Shown here piece by piece: positions 1 through 8,024 of a stretch of 14,764 nt of DNA; position 1 is the first letter of the stretch; the number at the start of each line of letters is the position of its first letter. The stretch spans positions 1 through 14,764 of the forward strand of contig CAMLSG010000133.1 in the NCBI GenBank assembly GCA_946482635.1. Reading direction: 5' to 3'. Position numbers and translations under genes: made by a program. The notes beneath the pieces are model-generated. The model searched no databases. It worked only from the letters and a program-made list of their open reading frames with translations, and had not been told where the DNA came from. Source of the stretch: an uncultured Duganella sp. (lineage in GTDB: Bacteria; Pseudomonadota; Gammaproteobacteria; Burkholderiales; Burkholderiaceae).

Positions 1-555
1 CGCTTTCCTGAAAGACTGAAAGAGATAGAGGCGCGCTTACTCGCGTTTGATTCGTTCAAGGTAACCGAAACGCAGCCAGAAATACCGGCTGGTGAACGAC
101 AGTTAATTTCGTCCAGCGTCGCGTTATTCGCGAACGCCATTTTTCCGTTTTTTTGGTTTGGTATCTTACTGTTTTTTGCCATTTCCTTCTTAGTCTCGAA
201 AGTACATGGAATTTCGCATTGGTTTTTCTTGTTCGCACTCTTCATCTTTGGAGTGCTGGGTCAGCTTGCGATAAATCGTCTTTCGGAGAAAGTGTATCTG
301 GCAGGTAATACGCTGATTCTCTTTCGAAGAGGAGAGAAAGAAATTGTGTATTTGAAGGACGTCACGAAAGTTGAAGTATCGCCTGGCGAAACCACAACTA
401 TCGTGCTTCATTTGGCCAGTCCGACGAAGTTTGGGCAAAGAATCGAATTTGTACCGGCTTTGAAGTTTGCATTCGGACCATTTAAAGAAGTGGCAGTGGT
501 GGACGAACTTAACCTTCGAATTGCGGCAGCAAAGGCACATGTTGCTACAGCTTAA
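1..555 (+). CDS. 3' end of a small membrane protein of unknown function (5' end outside window)
   Basis: The frame is open from the first base to the TAA at 553-555 and gives 184 residues, so the start lies upstream of the window. A TTG at 229 could be read as a start but would cut through the membrane region, so I treat the gene as 5'-truncated. The first ~35 residues are charged and helix-like. Two hydrophobic stretches follow, about residues 41-66 and 72-89, separated by a short SKVHGIS link. The last ~90 residues are soluble and alternate short beta-like strands (EKVYLAGNTLILFRRGEKEIVYLKDV), which resembles small bacterial membrane proteins with a PH-like cytoplasmic domain; that comparison is inference. 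The gene is visibly AT-richer than the rest of the window and uses ATA, AGA and TTA codons that are rare downstream, which hints at acquisition by transfer. I do not recognise the family and assign no function. Confidence 0.75.
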   Translation, partial: RFPERLKEIEARLLAFDSFKVTETQPEIPAGERQLISSSVALFANAIFPFFWFGILLFFAISFLVSKVHGISHWFFLFALFIFGVLGQLAINRLSEKVYLAGNTLILFRRGEKEIVYLKDVTKVEVSPGETTTIVLHLASPTKFGQRIEFVPALKFAFGPFKEVAVVDELNLRIAAAKAHVATA

Positions 556-561
556 CGCATC

Positions 562-590
562 CACCGAGCCATGTTCGACATGCGTCGGTG
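562..590 (+). terminator. Stem-loop just after the partial gene, possible terminator
   Basis: CACCGA (562-567) pairs with TCGGTG (585-590) and CATGT (570-574) pairs with ACATG (578-582). This gives an 11-bp stem with a 2x2 internal loop and a TCG apical loop. It lies 7 bases after the stop codon of the partial gene. The following bases are T-rich but have no continuous T run, so it would be a weak intrinsic terminator or a 3'-end protecting hairpin. Confidence 0.4.
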
Positions 591-784
591 TCGCTATTTG
601 TCTTCGTTTGGCGCAGATCGCGCTCCCTTCTCGGCGGCCACCCTTGCTCTGATGGCACTCGCGATCGGTGCGTCAACTTCCACATGTCGTCACTGTGGCA
701 TGGCTTGTAATGGGTCGTCCAAGCGAAGCAATATTGCTCTGCCGCAAACCGAATCGAAAGCTACCGCGCGGCCGAGATTCCGTG

Positions 785-790
785 TATAAT
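785..790 (+). promoter_or_regulatory. Candidate -10 element upstream of rhlE
   Basis: TATAAT at 785-790 is an exact sigma-70 -10 match. No good -35 hexamer lies 16-18 bases upstream (taccgc at 762-767). If it is used, the rhlE transcript would carry an untranslated leader of about 235 bases. A later promoter nearer the gene is possible, but I saw none that was clearly better. Confidence 0.3.
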
Positions 791-937
791 TCACCGCTTG
801 TGCGCTGCAACACATATAACGCAGCTGAAAATAACAACACAAATAGCAGCTTCGCGAAACTATCTGCCGCATCCTGAACATTGGATGCCGCCTAAAAAGC
901 CCTCCGCCCTGCGTGTCGTAGTTCAATGACACCGTCC

Positions 938-958
938 CGGCGCAAAGCTTTTGTGCCG
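938..958 (+). other. Hairpin in the rhlE leader
   Basis: CGGCGCAAA (938-946) pairs with TTTGTGCCG (950-958) around a GCT loop. It forms nine pairs, one of them a G-T wobble. A smaller stem GTGTC/GACAC lies just upstream (913-917 with 928-932). There is no T run after it, so it is not a terminator. It could be a leader RNA structure upstream of rhlE. Confidence 0.4.
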
Positions 959-1032
959 AAATTTCTATACAAATAGAGTCGTTTCGTTCTGGTTTAGCGT
1001 AGCTATTTTTTCGCTTTTTACGAAAGATTTAC

Positions 1033-2760
<1,728 letters not shown>

Positions 2761-2780
2761 TCATTAGCATGCAATAAGCA

Positions 2781-2815
2781 AGGCCGCCCGGGCAACCTGG
2801 CGGCCTTTTTCTTTT
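2781..2815 (+). terminator. Intrinsic terminator of rhlE
   Basis: AGGCCGCC (2781-2788) pairs perfectly with GGCGGCCT (2799-2806) around a 10-base loop. It is followed by a T-rich tract (2806-2815, one interrupting C). It starts 20 bases after the rhlE stop codon. Confidence 0.9.
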
Positions 2816-2846
2816 GTACGTTACCGAACGGATCGGCCTGAAAAAC

Positions 2847-2862
2847 GGCGCGACACTGCGCC
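2847..2862 (+). promoter_or_regulatory. Small GC hairpin in place of a ribosome site before the L,D-transpeptidase gene
   Basis: GGCGC (2847-2851) pairs with GCGCC (2858-2862) around GACACT, ending one base before the ATG at 2864. No Shine-Dalgarno sequence is visible in the usual place. The stem occupies the region a ribosome site would use, so it could lower or gate translation. This is inference from sequence alone. Confidence 0.3.
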
Positions 2863-2863
2863 C

Positions 2864-3763
2864 ATGAGAACAATCCTGATTGCCCTGTTGTTAGCCAGCA
2901 CGGGCGCGCATGCGGCCCAGGACTCGCCCTCCCCAACCGTGCGCGCCCAGGTGCTGCTGGACCGGGCCAACTTTTCCGCCGGAGAGATCGACGGCACCGC
3001 AGGCGGCAATACCCGGCAAGCTTTGCTTGGCTTCCAGCGTGCCCGCGGCCTGCCGCAAACAGGCAAGGCAGACGATGCCACCCTGGCGGCGCTGGATGAT
3101 GGCCAGCCGGTCCTGACCACTTATACGGTGACCGATGCCGATGTCGCAGGGCCATTCGAGCCAGTGCCGGAAGAAATGGCCGACAAAGCCAAGCTGCAGG
3201 CGCTGAATTATTCCAGCGCAGCCGAGGCTTTGGGAGAACGTTTCCACGCCAGCCCGGCCTTCCTGCGCAAGCTCAATCCCGGCAAGGATATCGAGCAGGC
3301 CGGCGCGCAGATCACTGTGCCGAATATCGGCGCTGCGCCCGCCCTGCCAAAGGCGGCCAGCATTGTGGTCGATGGCGGCGACCGCACGCTGTCATTGCTT
3401 GATGCGGGCGGCAAGGTTTTTGCGCAGATGCCCGTCACTTCCGGCAGCGAACACGATCCGCTGCCAGTCGGACACTGGAAGGTAAACGGGGTGGCACGCA
3501 ATCCGCCCTTCCACTACAACCCGAAATTGTTCTGGGATGCGAAGGCCGGCGACGGCAAGGCTACCATCCCGCCCGGACCGAACAACCCGGTCGGCGTCGT
3601 CTGGATCGACCTGTCGAAAGACCATTACGGCATCCACGGCACGCCGGAACCGGGCAAGATCGGCAAGACGCAGTCGCACGGCTGCATCCGGCTCGCCAAC
3701 TGGGACGCCGCGCGCGTCGCCGATGCTGTGGGGCCTGGAACGCCAGTCGTGCTTCAGGAATAA
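2864..3763 (+). CDS. Exported L,D-transpeptidase (YkuD domain) with peptidoglycan-binding domain
   Basis: A 299-residue periplasmic enzyme expected to make 3-3 (meso-DAP to meso-DAP) peptidoglycan cross-links or to attach proteins to the wall. Residues 1-17 form a signal peptide with a likely AHA|AQ cleavage site. Residues ~24-78 look like a PG_binding_1 repeat ([21 protein letters not shown]). Residues ~85-155 resemble a LysM-like module ([19 protein letters not shown]). Residues ~164-298 are the YkuD catalytic domain, with His258 in HYGIHGT and the nucleophile Cys274 in SHGCIRL. The domain is complete. The gene follows the rhlE terminator and is joined to the M23 peptidase gene by a 10-base gap, so the two are probably cotranscribed. 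The ATG at 2864 was chosen because it gives a full signal peptide, although no ribosome site precedes it. It could be named in the ErfK/LdtA-E series, but I cannot tell which one. Confidence 0.9.
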   Translation: MRTILIALLLASTGAHAAQDSPSPTVRAQVLLDRANFSAGEIDGTAGGNTRQALLGFQRARGLPQTGKADDATLAALDDGQPVLTTYTVTDADVAGPFEPVPEEMADKAKLQALNYSSAAEALGERFHASPAFLRKLNPGKDIEQAGAQITVPNIGAAPALPKAASIVVDGGDRTLSLLDAGGKVFAQMPVTSGSEHDPLPVGHWKVNGVARNPPFHYNPKLFWDAKAGDGKATIPPGPNNPVGVVWIDLSKDHYGIHGTPEPGKIGKTQSHGCIRLANWDAARVADAVGPGTPVVLQE

Positions 3764-3768
3764 GGAGG
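3762..3768 (+). promoter_or_regulatory. Strong ribosome site that sets the M23 peptidase start
   Basis: AAGGAGG overlaps the stop codon of the transpeptidase gene and lies 5 bases before ATG 3774. The reading frame is open further upstream (to 3537), but that part overlaps the transpeptidase gene, so this site fixes the true start. Confidence 0.85.
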
Positions 3769-3773
3769 CTGCC

Positions 3774-4544
3774 ATGAGACCCGTGGGAACATTCGGCACC
3801 TTGATTGCCGGTATAGTCCTTGGCGCAGGCGGCACGCTGCTGCTGCTTAGCCGCGTGCCGCTCGATAACCGGGAAACTGCCGCCATTACGATTCCGGGCG
3901 ACCGGCAGGCGCCTGTTCCGCAAACCGTGCCGGCTGCCCAGCCTGCCATCGAACCTGCGGCGGTGCCTGCACCGGCACTGACGCCGGCCCAGGCCGAGCC
4001 CATCGATCCACCGCGCGTTGCCAACGCCTCTGCCCCCGGCAAGGCAGGCGATTCGCTGGCAGGCATGCGCCCCGACACCAGCGGCACCGGCGGCCTGGTG
4101 GCCGGCGGCGGCGGGACCGCACTGCTGATTCCTGTCGGCGGCGTGAAGTTCGCGCAGATCCAGGACACCTACAGCCAGCCGCGCGGTTCGGAGCGCATGC
4201 ATGAAGCGCTCGATATCCTGGCGCCGATCGGTACCCCAGTCTACGCTGTGGCGGACGGCAAGATCGCCAAGCTGTTCACCAGCAAGCCGGGCGGCCTGAC
4301 GATTTACCAGTTCGACCCGAACGAAAAATACTCCTATTACTACGCCCACCTCGACCACTACGCAACCGCGCTGAAGGAAGGACAGCAAGTCAAGCGCGGC
4401 GACCTGATTGGCTACGTCGGCGCGACCGGCAACGCGGATCCCGCGGCGCCGCACCTGCATTTCGCCATGTTTGAACTGGGTCCGGAGAAAAACTGGTGGC
4501 AGGGCAAGCCGCTCAATCCTTACCCCTTGCTGGGTCACCAGTGA
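3774..4544 (+). CDS. Membrane-anchored M23 (LytM-type) peptidoglycan endopeptidase
   Basis: A 256-residue protein with one N-terminal hydrophobic segment (about residues 5-27), best read as a signal anchor. A Pro/Ala-rich linker (about 45-90) would span part of the periplasm. The C-terminal half is an M23 zinc metallopeptidase domain. The expected ligands are visible as H143 and D147 in HEALDI, and H229 in the HLH motif at 227-229, with H192 in YYYAHL as a further active-site residue. Because these residues are present, an active endopeptidase is likely rather than a degenerate LytM activator such as EnvC or NlpD. Substrate would be the peptide cross-bridges of murein. It is probably translated from the same message as the L,D-transpeptidase gene, which fits a shared role in wall remodelling. 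Its last 10 bases overlap the end of the convergent mepK-like gene. The exact bond cut is not evident from sequence. Confidence 0.88.
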   Translation: MRPVGTFGTLIAGIVLGAGGTLLLLSRVPLDNRETAAITIPGDRQAPVPQTVPAAQPAIEPAAVPAPALTPAQAEPIDPPRVANASAPGKAGDSLAGMRPDTSGTGGLVAGGGGTALLIPVGGVKFAQIQDTYSQPRGSERMHEALDILAPIGTPVYAVADGKIAKLFTSKPGGLTIYQFDPNEKYSYYYAHLDHYATALKEGQQVKRGDLIGYVGATGNADPAAPHLHFAMFELGPEKNWWQGKPLNPYPLLGHQ

Positions 4545-5071
4545 CGCACGCGGCCCGTGTCCATGTGCACGAACTGTGAGGTCGGGTAGTAGCCGACACC
4601 ACCGCCTTTCAAGGCCAGCGCGGCCTTGTGCAGGCGCTCCAGGTCGCGGCCCGGAATGCGCACGTCGATCGCCTTCCCCTCGATATGCATGCTGTGCTTC
4701 GCCACGCCGCCGCTGGCGTCGGCCAGCATCCGGTTGGTCTCGGGCGAGCGGTAGCCGGAAATCACATGGATCACTTCATGATTGCTGAACTGCGCGCTGA
4801 CGCGGTCCAGCAGCAGGATCAGCTCGGGATCGATGCTTGCGACCTTATCGTTGCGATGGTCGCGCAGCAAGTGGTTGATGTCCTGAAGCGCCTCGGGAAT
4901 GAACTGCCCTTCGGCCCAGAACATGGTGCGCAAGGTTTCCCCGGTATGCGTGTTGTAGAAGCGCAGGCTGCGTTCGTGCGGCGCCGCGATGGCGGCACGC
5001 GCCATTGCCGGCAGCGCCAAAGCCGATGCCACCGCGACGGAACTCTTGAGGAATGATCTGCGGTTGTTCAT
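4535..5071 (-). CDS. mepK: MepK/YcbK-like murein endopeptidase (DUF882, M15-type), Tat-exported
   Basis: A 178-residue protein close in length and pattern to E. coli MepK (YcbK). That enzyme is a periplasmic metalloendopeptidase which cuts 3-3 and also 4-3 peptide cross-links. The N-terminus carries a twin-arginine signal (NRRSFLK at 3-9, then a hydrophobic stretch to about 30), so it should be exported folded. The M15-type zinc motif S-x-H-x-x-G-x-A-x-D is present at 127-136 (H129, D136), with the third ligand H169 in [17 protein letters not shown] (104-113) and the C-terminal RHW ending are also typical. The product name rests on remembered similarity to YcbK, not on a search. The gene converges on the M23 gene, with stops overlapping by 10 bases and no terminator between. 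Its start lies 99 bases from the divergent marR start, so the two may share control elements. The symbol is by homology. Confidence 0.85.
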   Translation of the reverse strand: MNNRRSFLKSSVAVASALALPAMARAAIAAPHERSLRFYNTHTGETLRTMFWAEGQFIPEALQDINHLLRDHRNDKVASIDPELILLLDRVSAQFSNHEVIHVISGYRSPETNRMLADASGGVAKHSMHIEGKAIDVRIPGRDLERLHKAALALKGGGVGYYPTSQFVHMDTGRVRHW

Positions 5072-5133
5072 GGCTATAGTCTACCGCTGACACCGATTCG
5101 AAGTTTTTTATGGCGCGCAGAAAGAAGTTTCGA

Positions 5134-5151
5134 TATACTTGATTACTCAAG
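5134..5151 (+). promoter_or_regulatory. marR -10 element overlapped by a likely MarR operator
   Basis: TATACT (5134-5139) is a good -10 hexamer; no clear -35 is seen 16-18 bases upstream. CTTGA (5138-5142) and TCAAG (5147-5151) form a perfect inverted repeat around TTAC, overlapping the end of the -10. MarR proteins commonly bind palindromes of this size and repress their own promoters. The position between the divergent mepK-like gene and marR fits autoregulation. Confidence 0.5.
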
Positions 5152-5170
5152 CACTTTTCAATGAATAATC

Positions 5171-5593
5171 ATGGATAACGCACTCGAATTCTGCCTGCGC
5201 CTTGCGCGCGCCCACGCCACTATTATCCGCCGCCTCGACACCGTGCTGGGCGGCCACCACGGCCTGAGCTTCAGCGACTTCATGCTGCTGCAAAGCCTGG
5301 CCAACGCCCCGGGCGGCCGCCTGCGCCGCGTCGATCTCGCTGACCGCCTGGGACTGACCGCCTCCGGCGTGACCCGCACCCTGCTGCCGCTGGAAAAAAC
5401 CGGCTGGGTGGCACGCCAGGCCGACGAACGCGATGCGCGCGTCGGTTACGCCGTCATCACGGCAGCCGGCCACGCGCTGCTCGATAACGCGCAACGCACG
5501 GCCAATGAATACGCGACGGACTTGCTGCGGCATTCGAAAGACGAGGAACTGGCGCCGTTGAACGCCGTCCTCGCCAACCTGATCGGACCCTGA
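5171..5593 (+). CDS. MarR-family transcriptional regulator
   Basis: A 140-residue winged-helix DNA-binding protein, the usual size for MarR. The recognition-helix region is around LADRLGLTASGVTRTLLPLEKTG (57-78), and the wing carries the typical DERDAR (85-90) followed by a V-x-x-AVITAAGHALL stretch. MarR proteins act as dimers, usually repressing their own operon and releasing DNA when a small phenolic ligand binds or a cysteine is oxidised. One Cys (C8) lies near the N-terminus. The gene is first in an operon: the MFS gene starts 2 bases after its stop. ATG 5171 was chosen; an ATG at 5161 is out of frame and stops after five codons. The likely operator lies 20-33 bases upstream. Ligand unknown. 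Confidence 0.9.
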   Translation: MDNALEFCLRLARAHATIIRRLDTVLGGHHGLSFSDFMLLQSLANAPGGRLRRVDLADRLGLTASGVTRTLLPLEKTGWVARQADERDARVGYAVITAAGHALLDNAQRTANEYATDLLRHSKDEELAPLNAVLANLIGP

Positions 5594-5595
5594 AC

Positions 5596-6849
5596 ATGAC
5601 ACCCACCCTTAAGAACAATGCCAATTTCCGCTGGCTGCTCAGCGGCGGCGTCCTGTCCATGCTGGGCGATCAGTTCACCTTGATCGCCCTGCCCTGGCTG
5701 GTCTTGAAACTGACCGGCGATCCGCTTTCGCTCGGCCTGGTGCTGGCCCTGCTGGGCGCGCCGCGCGCCGTCTTCATCCTGATCGGCGGCGCAGTGGTGG
5801 ACCGCTATTCGCCCAAGCGTGTGCTCATGCTGACCAAGCACGCCAGTGCCCTGCTGGTGGGCGCCCTGGCGGTGCTCACGCTGACCGGTACGGCAACGCT
5901 GCCGATGGTGTATGCGCTATCGCTCGGCATCGGCCTGGCGCAAGCATTTGCCTATCCTTCCGGCAGTTCGATCATGCCGCGCGCCATCCCGCCTGACCTG
6001 CTGCAGGCGGCAAACGGCGCCATCATGGGCGTACGCCAGGTCGGCATGCTGGCCGGGCCCCTGCTGGCTGCGCTGCTGCTGGCGATCGGCGATGCCGGCG
6101 GCCCGGATGGCGGCATGCGTTCGCTGGGCCTGGCTTTCGCCTTCGACAGCCTGAGTTTCGTGGTCTCCGCGTGGACCTTGTCGCGCGTGGTGCCGCTTGG
6201 CGGAGCCACGCCGCCGGTGCCGCAGAACGTGCTGCATGCGGTAGGCGAAGGCCTGCTGGCGGTGTGGCGCGATGTGGAAATGCGCACCTGCTTCGCCTAC
6301 TGGGGCCTGGTGTCCGTGCTGATCGGCGGCACCATGCAGGTGGCCCTGCCCGTGCTGGCGAAGGAGCGCCTGCATGACGGCGCAGCCTTCGGCATGCTGA
6401 TGGCGGCCCATGGCGCAGGCATGCTGGCCGGCATGGCCTTCTCCAGCATGACCGCCAAATACAACGCCGGCAAGCCTGTGCGCATTGGCTTGCTCGCCTT
6501 GTCGGTCGATGCCATGGCGGGCCTGTTCATCATGCCGCTCGGCCTGATCACCGCCGGCTGGCAAGGCGGCTTGCTGCTGCTGTCGCTCGGCGCACTGGTC
6601 GGCCTGGTGCAGGTGGCCGTGTTCACCTGGATCCAGAAGCGCGTGCAACCGCAGATGATGGGACGCGTCATGAGCATCTTCATGTTCATCATGTTCGGCC
6701 TGGCGCCGCTGTCGTCGGCCGCAACCGGCTGGATCATGCAAAGCGCGACTTTGCCGCAAATGTTCTTTGGCGGTGGCGTGATCCTGGTGGTTTGCGCTAC
6801 GCTTGCGTTGCTGTTCACGCCGATGCGCCGCATCGCAACCGCTGCTTAG
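5596..6849 (+). CDS. MFS transporter, probable drug or metabolite efflux pump (MFS_3/EntS-like)
   Basis: A 417-residue inner-membrane protein with about twelve hydrophobic segments, the normal size for the major facilitator superfamily. The first helix has the LGDQFT motif (23-28) common in the MFS_3/EntS-type exporters, and the TM2-TM3 loop has a motif-A-like GGAVVDRYSPKR (64-75). A motif resembling RAIPPDLLQAANGA follows TM4, as in this exporter group. Such pumps use the proton gradient to expel siderophores, drugs or other small molecules; the substrate here cannot be inferred. It sits between marR (2-base gap) and the LysR gene (10-base gap), so MarR probably represses it. Confidence 0.88.
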   Translation: MTPTLKNNANFRWLLSGGVLSMLGDQFTLIALPWLVLKLTGDPLSLGLVLALLGAPRAVFILIGGAVVDRYSPKRVLMLTKHASALLVGALAVLTLTGTATLPMVYALSLGIGLAQAFAYPSGSSIMPRAIPPDLLQAANGAIMGVRQVGMLAGPLLAALLLAIGDAGGPDGGMRSLGLAFAFDSLSFVVSAWTLSRVVPLGGATPPVPQNVLHAVGEGLLAVWRDVEMRTCFAYWGLVSVLIGGTMQVALPVLAKERLHDGAAFGMLMAAHGAGMLAGMAFSSMTAKYNAGKPVRIGLLALSVDAMAGLFIMPLGLITAGWQGGLLLLSLGALVGLVQVAVFTWIQKRVQPQMMGRVMSIFMFIMFGLAPLSSAATGWIMQSATLPQMFFGGGVILVVCATLALLFTPMRRIATAA

Positions 6850-6859
6850 GATCTCGTTG

Positions 6860-7822
6860 ATGGAAACAAAATGGCTGGAAGACTTTATCTCGCTGGTTGA
6901 AACGAATAGTTTCAGCCGCTCCGCACAGCTGCGCCACGTGACACAGCCTGCGTTCTCGCGGCGCATCCAGTCGCTGGAAAACTGGCTGGGCATGGACCTG
7001 ATTGACCGCACATCCTACCCGACGCGCGTAACGCCGGCGGGGCTGGTGTTCTACGAGCAGGCACTGGAAATGCTCAGCCAGATCAACGGCGTGCGCGAGC
7101 TGTTGCGCGGCAAGCGGGCGGCGACGCAGAACAGCATCGACCTCGCCGTGCCGCACACGCTGTCGCTGACCTTCATCCCGAAATGGATCGCGCAGCTCGA
7201 AGAAGAATTCGCGCCGATCAATTCGCGCCTGATGGCCTTGAACGTGCACGATGCGGTGCTGCAGCTGGTGGAAGGCGGCTGCGACCTGCTGCTTTGCTAC
7301 CACCATCCGCGCCAGCCGGTGCAGCTTGATCCGGGGCGCTACGACATGCTGGTTTTGGGGCGCGAGGCCTTGCGCGCTTATGCACGCTGCGACAAGGCCA
7401 GGCAGCCGGAGTTCGTGCTGCCGGGCCGGAAAACGTCGCCGCTGCCCTTCCTTTCCTACACCACCAATGCTTACCTGGGTCGCATGGTTGACCTGATCAT
7501 GTCCGATGCCAAGCAGGCTTTGCACCTTGAGACCCACTACGAAACCGATATGGCGGAGGGGTTGAAGATGATGGCCCTGGAGGGGCGCGGGATTGCCTTC
7601 CTGCCTGAATCGGCGGTGACGCGCGAGGTCAAGCAGAAGCTGCTGGCGCCGGCCGATGGCGGGCGCGCGGAGTGGGAAATCGAGATGGAAATCCGTTTGT
7701 ACCGCGAGCGGCCAAGCACGGCGCGGCCTGGAAAGGCTGTGGTGGCGCGGCTTTGGGAACACTTGGCGGAAAAACAAAAGCCGGCTTCGGCCAAGCGGCG
7801 CGTGCCGGCTTCGGATCGCTAA
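6860..7822 (+). CDS. LysR-family transcriptional regulator, HypT (YjiE)-like
   Basis: A 320-residue LysR regulator: N-terminal winged helix-turn-helix (about residues 3-61, with QPAFSRRIQSLENWLG) and a C-terminal substrate-binding fold (about 90-300). The opening METKWLEDF, the QPAFSRRI stretch, the PHTLSL segment and LSYTTNAYLGRMVD resemble E. coli HypT, a hypochlorite-responsive LysR protein; this is from memory of that sequence, not a search. A longer frame begins at 6803, but ATG 6860 is preferred because AGGA (6848-6851) precedes it and the family normally starts here. It follows the MFS gene by 10 bases, so it is likely in the marR operon. Immediately downstream lies gdhA, whose leader contains a LysR-type dyad, which makes gdhA the best candidate target. 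The inducer is unknown. Confidence 0.88.
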   Translation: METKWLEDFISLVETNSFSRSAQLRHVTQPAFSRRIQSLENWLGMDLIDRTSYPTRVTPAGLVFYEQALEMLSQINGVRELLRGKRAATQNSIDLAVPHTLSLTFIPKWIAQLEEEFAPINSRLMALNVHDAVLQLVEGGCDLLLCYHHPRQPVQLDPGRYDMLVLGREALRAYARCDKARQPEFVLPGRKTSPLPFLSYTTNAYLGRMVDLIMSDAKQALHLETHYETDMAEGLKMMALEGRGIAFLPESAVTREVKQKLLAPADGGRAEWEIEMEIRLYRERPSTARPGKAVVARLWEHLAEKQKPASAKRRVPASDR

Positions 7823-7823
7823 A

Positions 7824-7887
7824 ACCGGTAAACCAGTGTCAGACCCGCAGGGTCTGACACCGGCCCGCAACGGCCGCGTACCGGTGT
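7824..7887. repeat. Compound REP-like palindrome between the LysR gene and gdhA
   Basis: GTGTCAGACCC (7836-7846) and GGGTCTGACAC (7850-7860) form a perfect 11-bp stem around GCA. ACACCGG (7857-7863) can instead pair with CCGGTGT (7881-7887), and ACCGGTA (7824-7830) matches TACCGGT (7879-7885) in inverted orientation. The two main hairpins share bases 7857-7860 and so exclude each other. No T run follows, so it is not a standard terminator. The GTCAGACCC core recurs in variant form after the S9 gene, which suggests a dispersed extragenic repeat. Confidence 0.75.
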
Positions 7888-7920
7888 GTAGTTTGCCTAC
7901 CAAGAGATACCAAAAAAACA

Positions 7921-7943
7921 GGTTATGCAAATTTTGCATAACC
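7921..7943 (+). promoter_or_regulatory. Perfect 23-base dyad, likely LysR-type binding site for gdhA
   Basis: GGTTATGCAAA (7921-7931), a central T (7932) and TTTGCATAACC (7933-7943) form a perfect inverted repeat. It contains TGCAAATTTTGCA, which fits the LysR T-N11-A box. Its centre lies about 64 bases before the predicted gdhA transcription start, which is where LysR recognition sites usually sit (near -65). Confidence 0.65.
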
Positions 7944-7959
7944 GGATGCGCACTCGGCA

Positions 7960-7989
7960 TTGGCCTCGGCAATTGCGCAGGAATAAGAT
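7960..7989 (+). promoter_or_regulatory. Predicted gdhA promoter
   Basis: TTGGCC (7960-7965) and TAAGAT (7984-7989) each match the sigma-70 consensus at four of six positions and are 18 bases apart. A start site near 7996 would leave a leader of about 29 bases. The weak hexamers fit a promoter that needs an activator. Two near-copies of a 12-base unit, CTCGGCATTGGC and CTCGGCAATTGC (7953-7976), overlap the -35. Confidence 0.45.
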
Positions 7990-8024
7990 TCGCCGCGTTA
8001 CCGAACAACTGAGCGAGTCACATA

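Larger units (their letters stand above)
556..1032. other. Gene-free region before rhlE
   Basis: These 477 bases hold no convincing gene. Short frames at 571-789 and 668-877 have no ribosome site, no recognisable motifs and no relation to a known family. The stretch contains the hairpin after the upstream gene, a 12-base perfect palindrome AGCAATATTGCT (727-738), a TATAAT hexamer (785-790), and further hairpins close to rhlE. The composition is AT-rich near both ends. It probably contains the rhlE promoter and its untranslated leader. Confidence 0.6.

Noticed and set aside
550..612. Possible integron attC site after the AT-rich gene
   Set aside because: GCTTAAC at 550-556 fits one end (RYYYAAC) and a palindrome follows, but no matching GTTRRRY core was found at a suitable distance, and there is no integrase or second cassette.
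571..877. Small frames of 69-72 codons in the gap before rhlE
   Set aside because: No ribosome site, no motif, and they overlap each other in different frames. Nothing supports translation.
910..935. GTAGTTCAATG resembling a tRNA D-arm
   Set aside because: No acceptor stem, anticodon arm or T-arm can be built around it. It is better explained as a short GTGTC/GACAC stem.
5917..7011. Minus-strand open frame of 364 codons across the MFS and LysR genes
   Set aside because: It spans two well-supported genes on the plus strand and its product is a His/Gln/Arg-rich shadow with no recognisable features.
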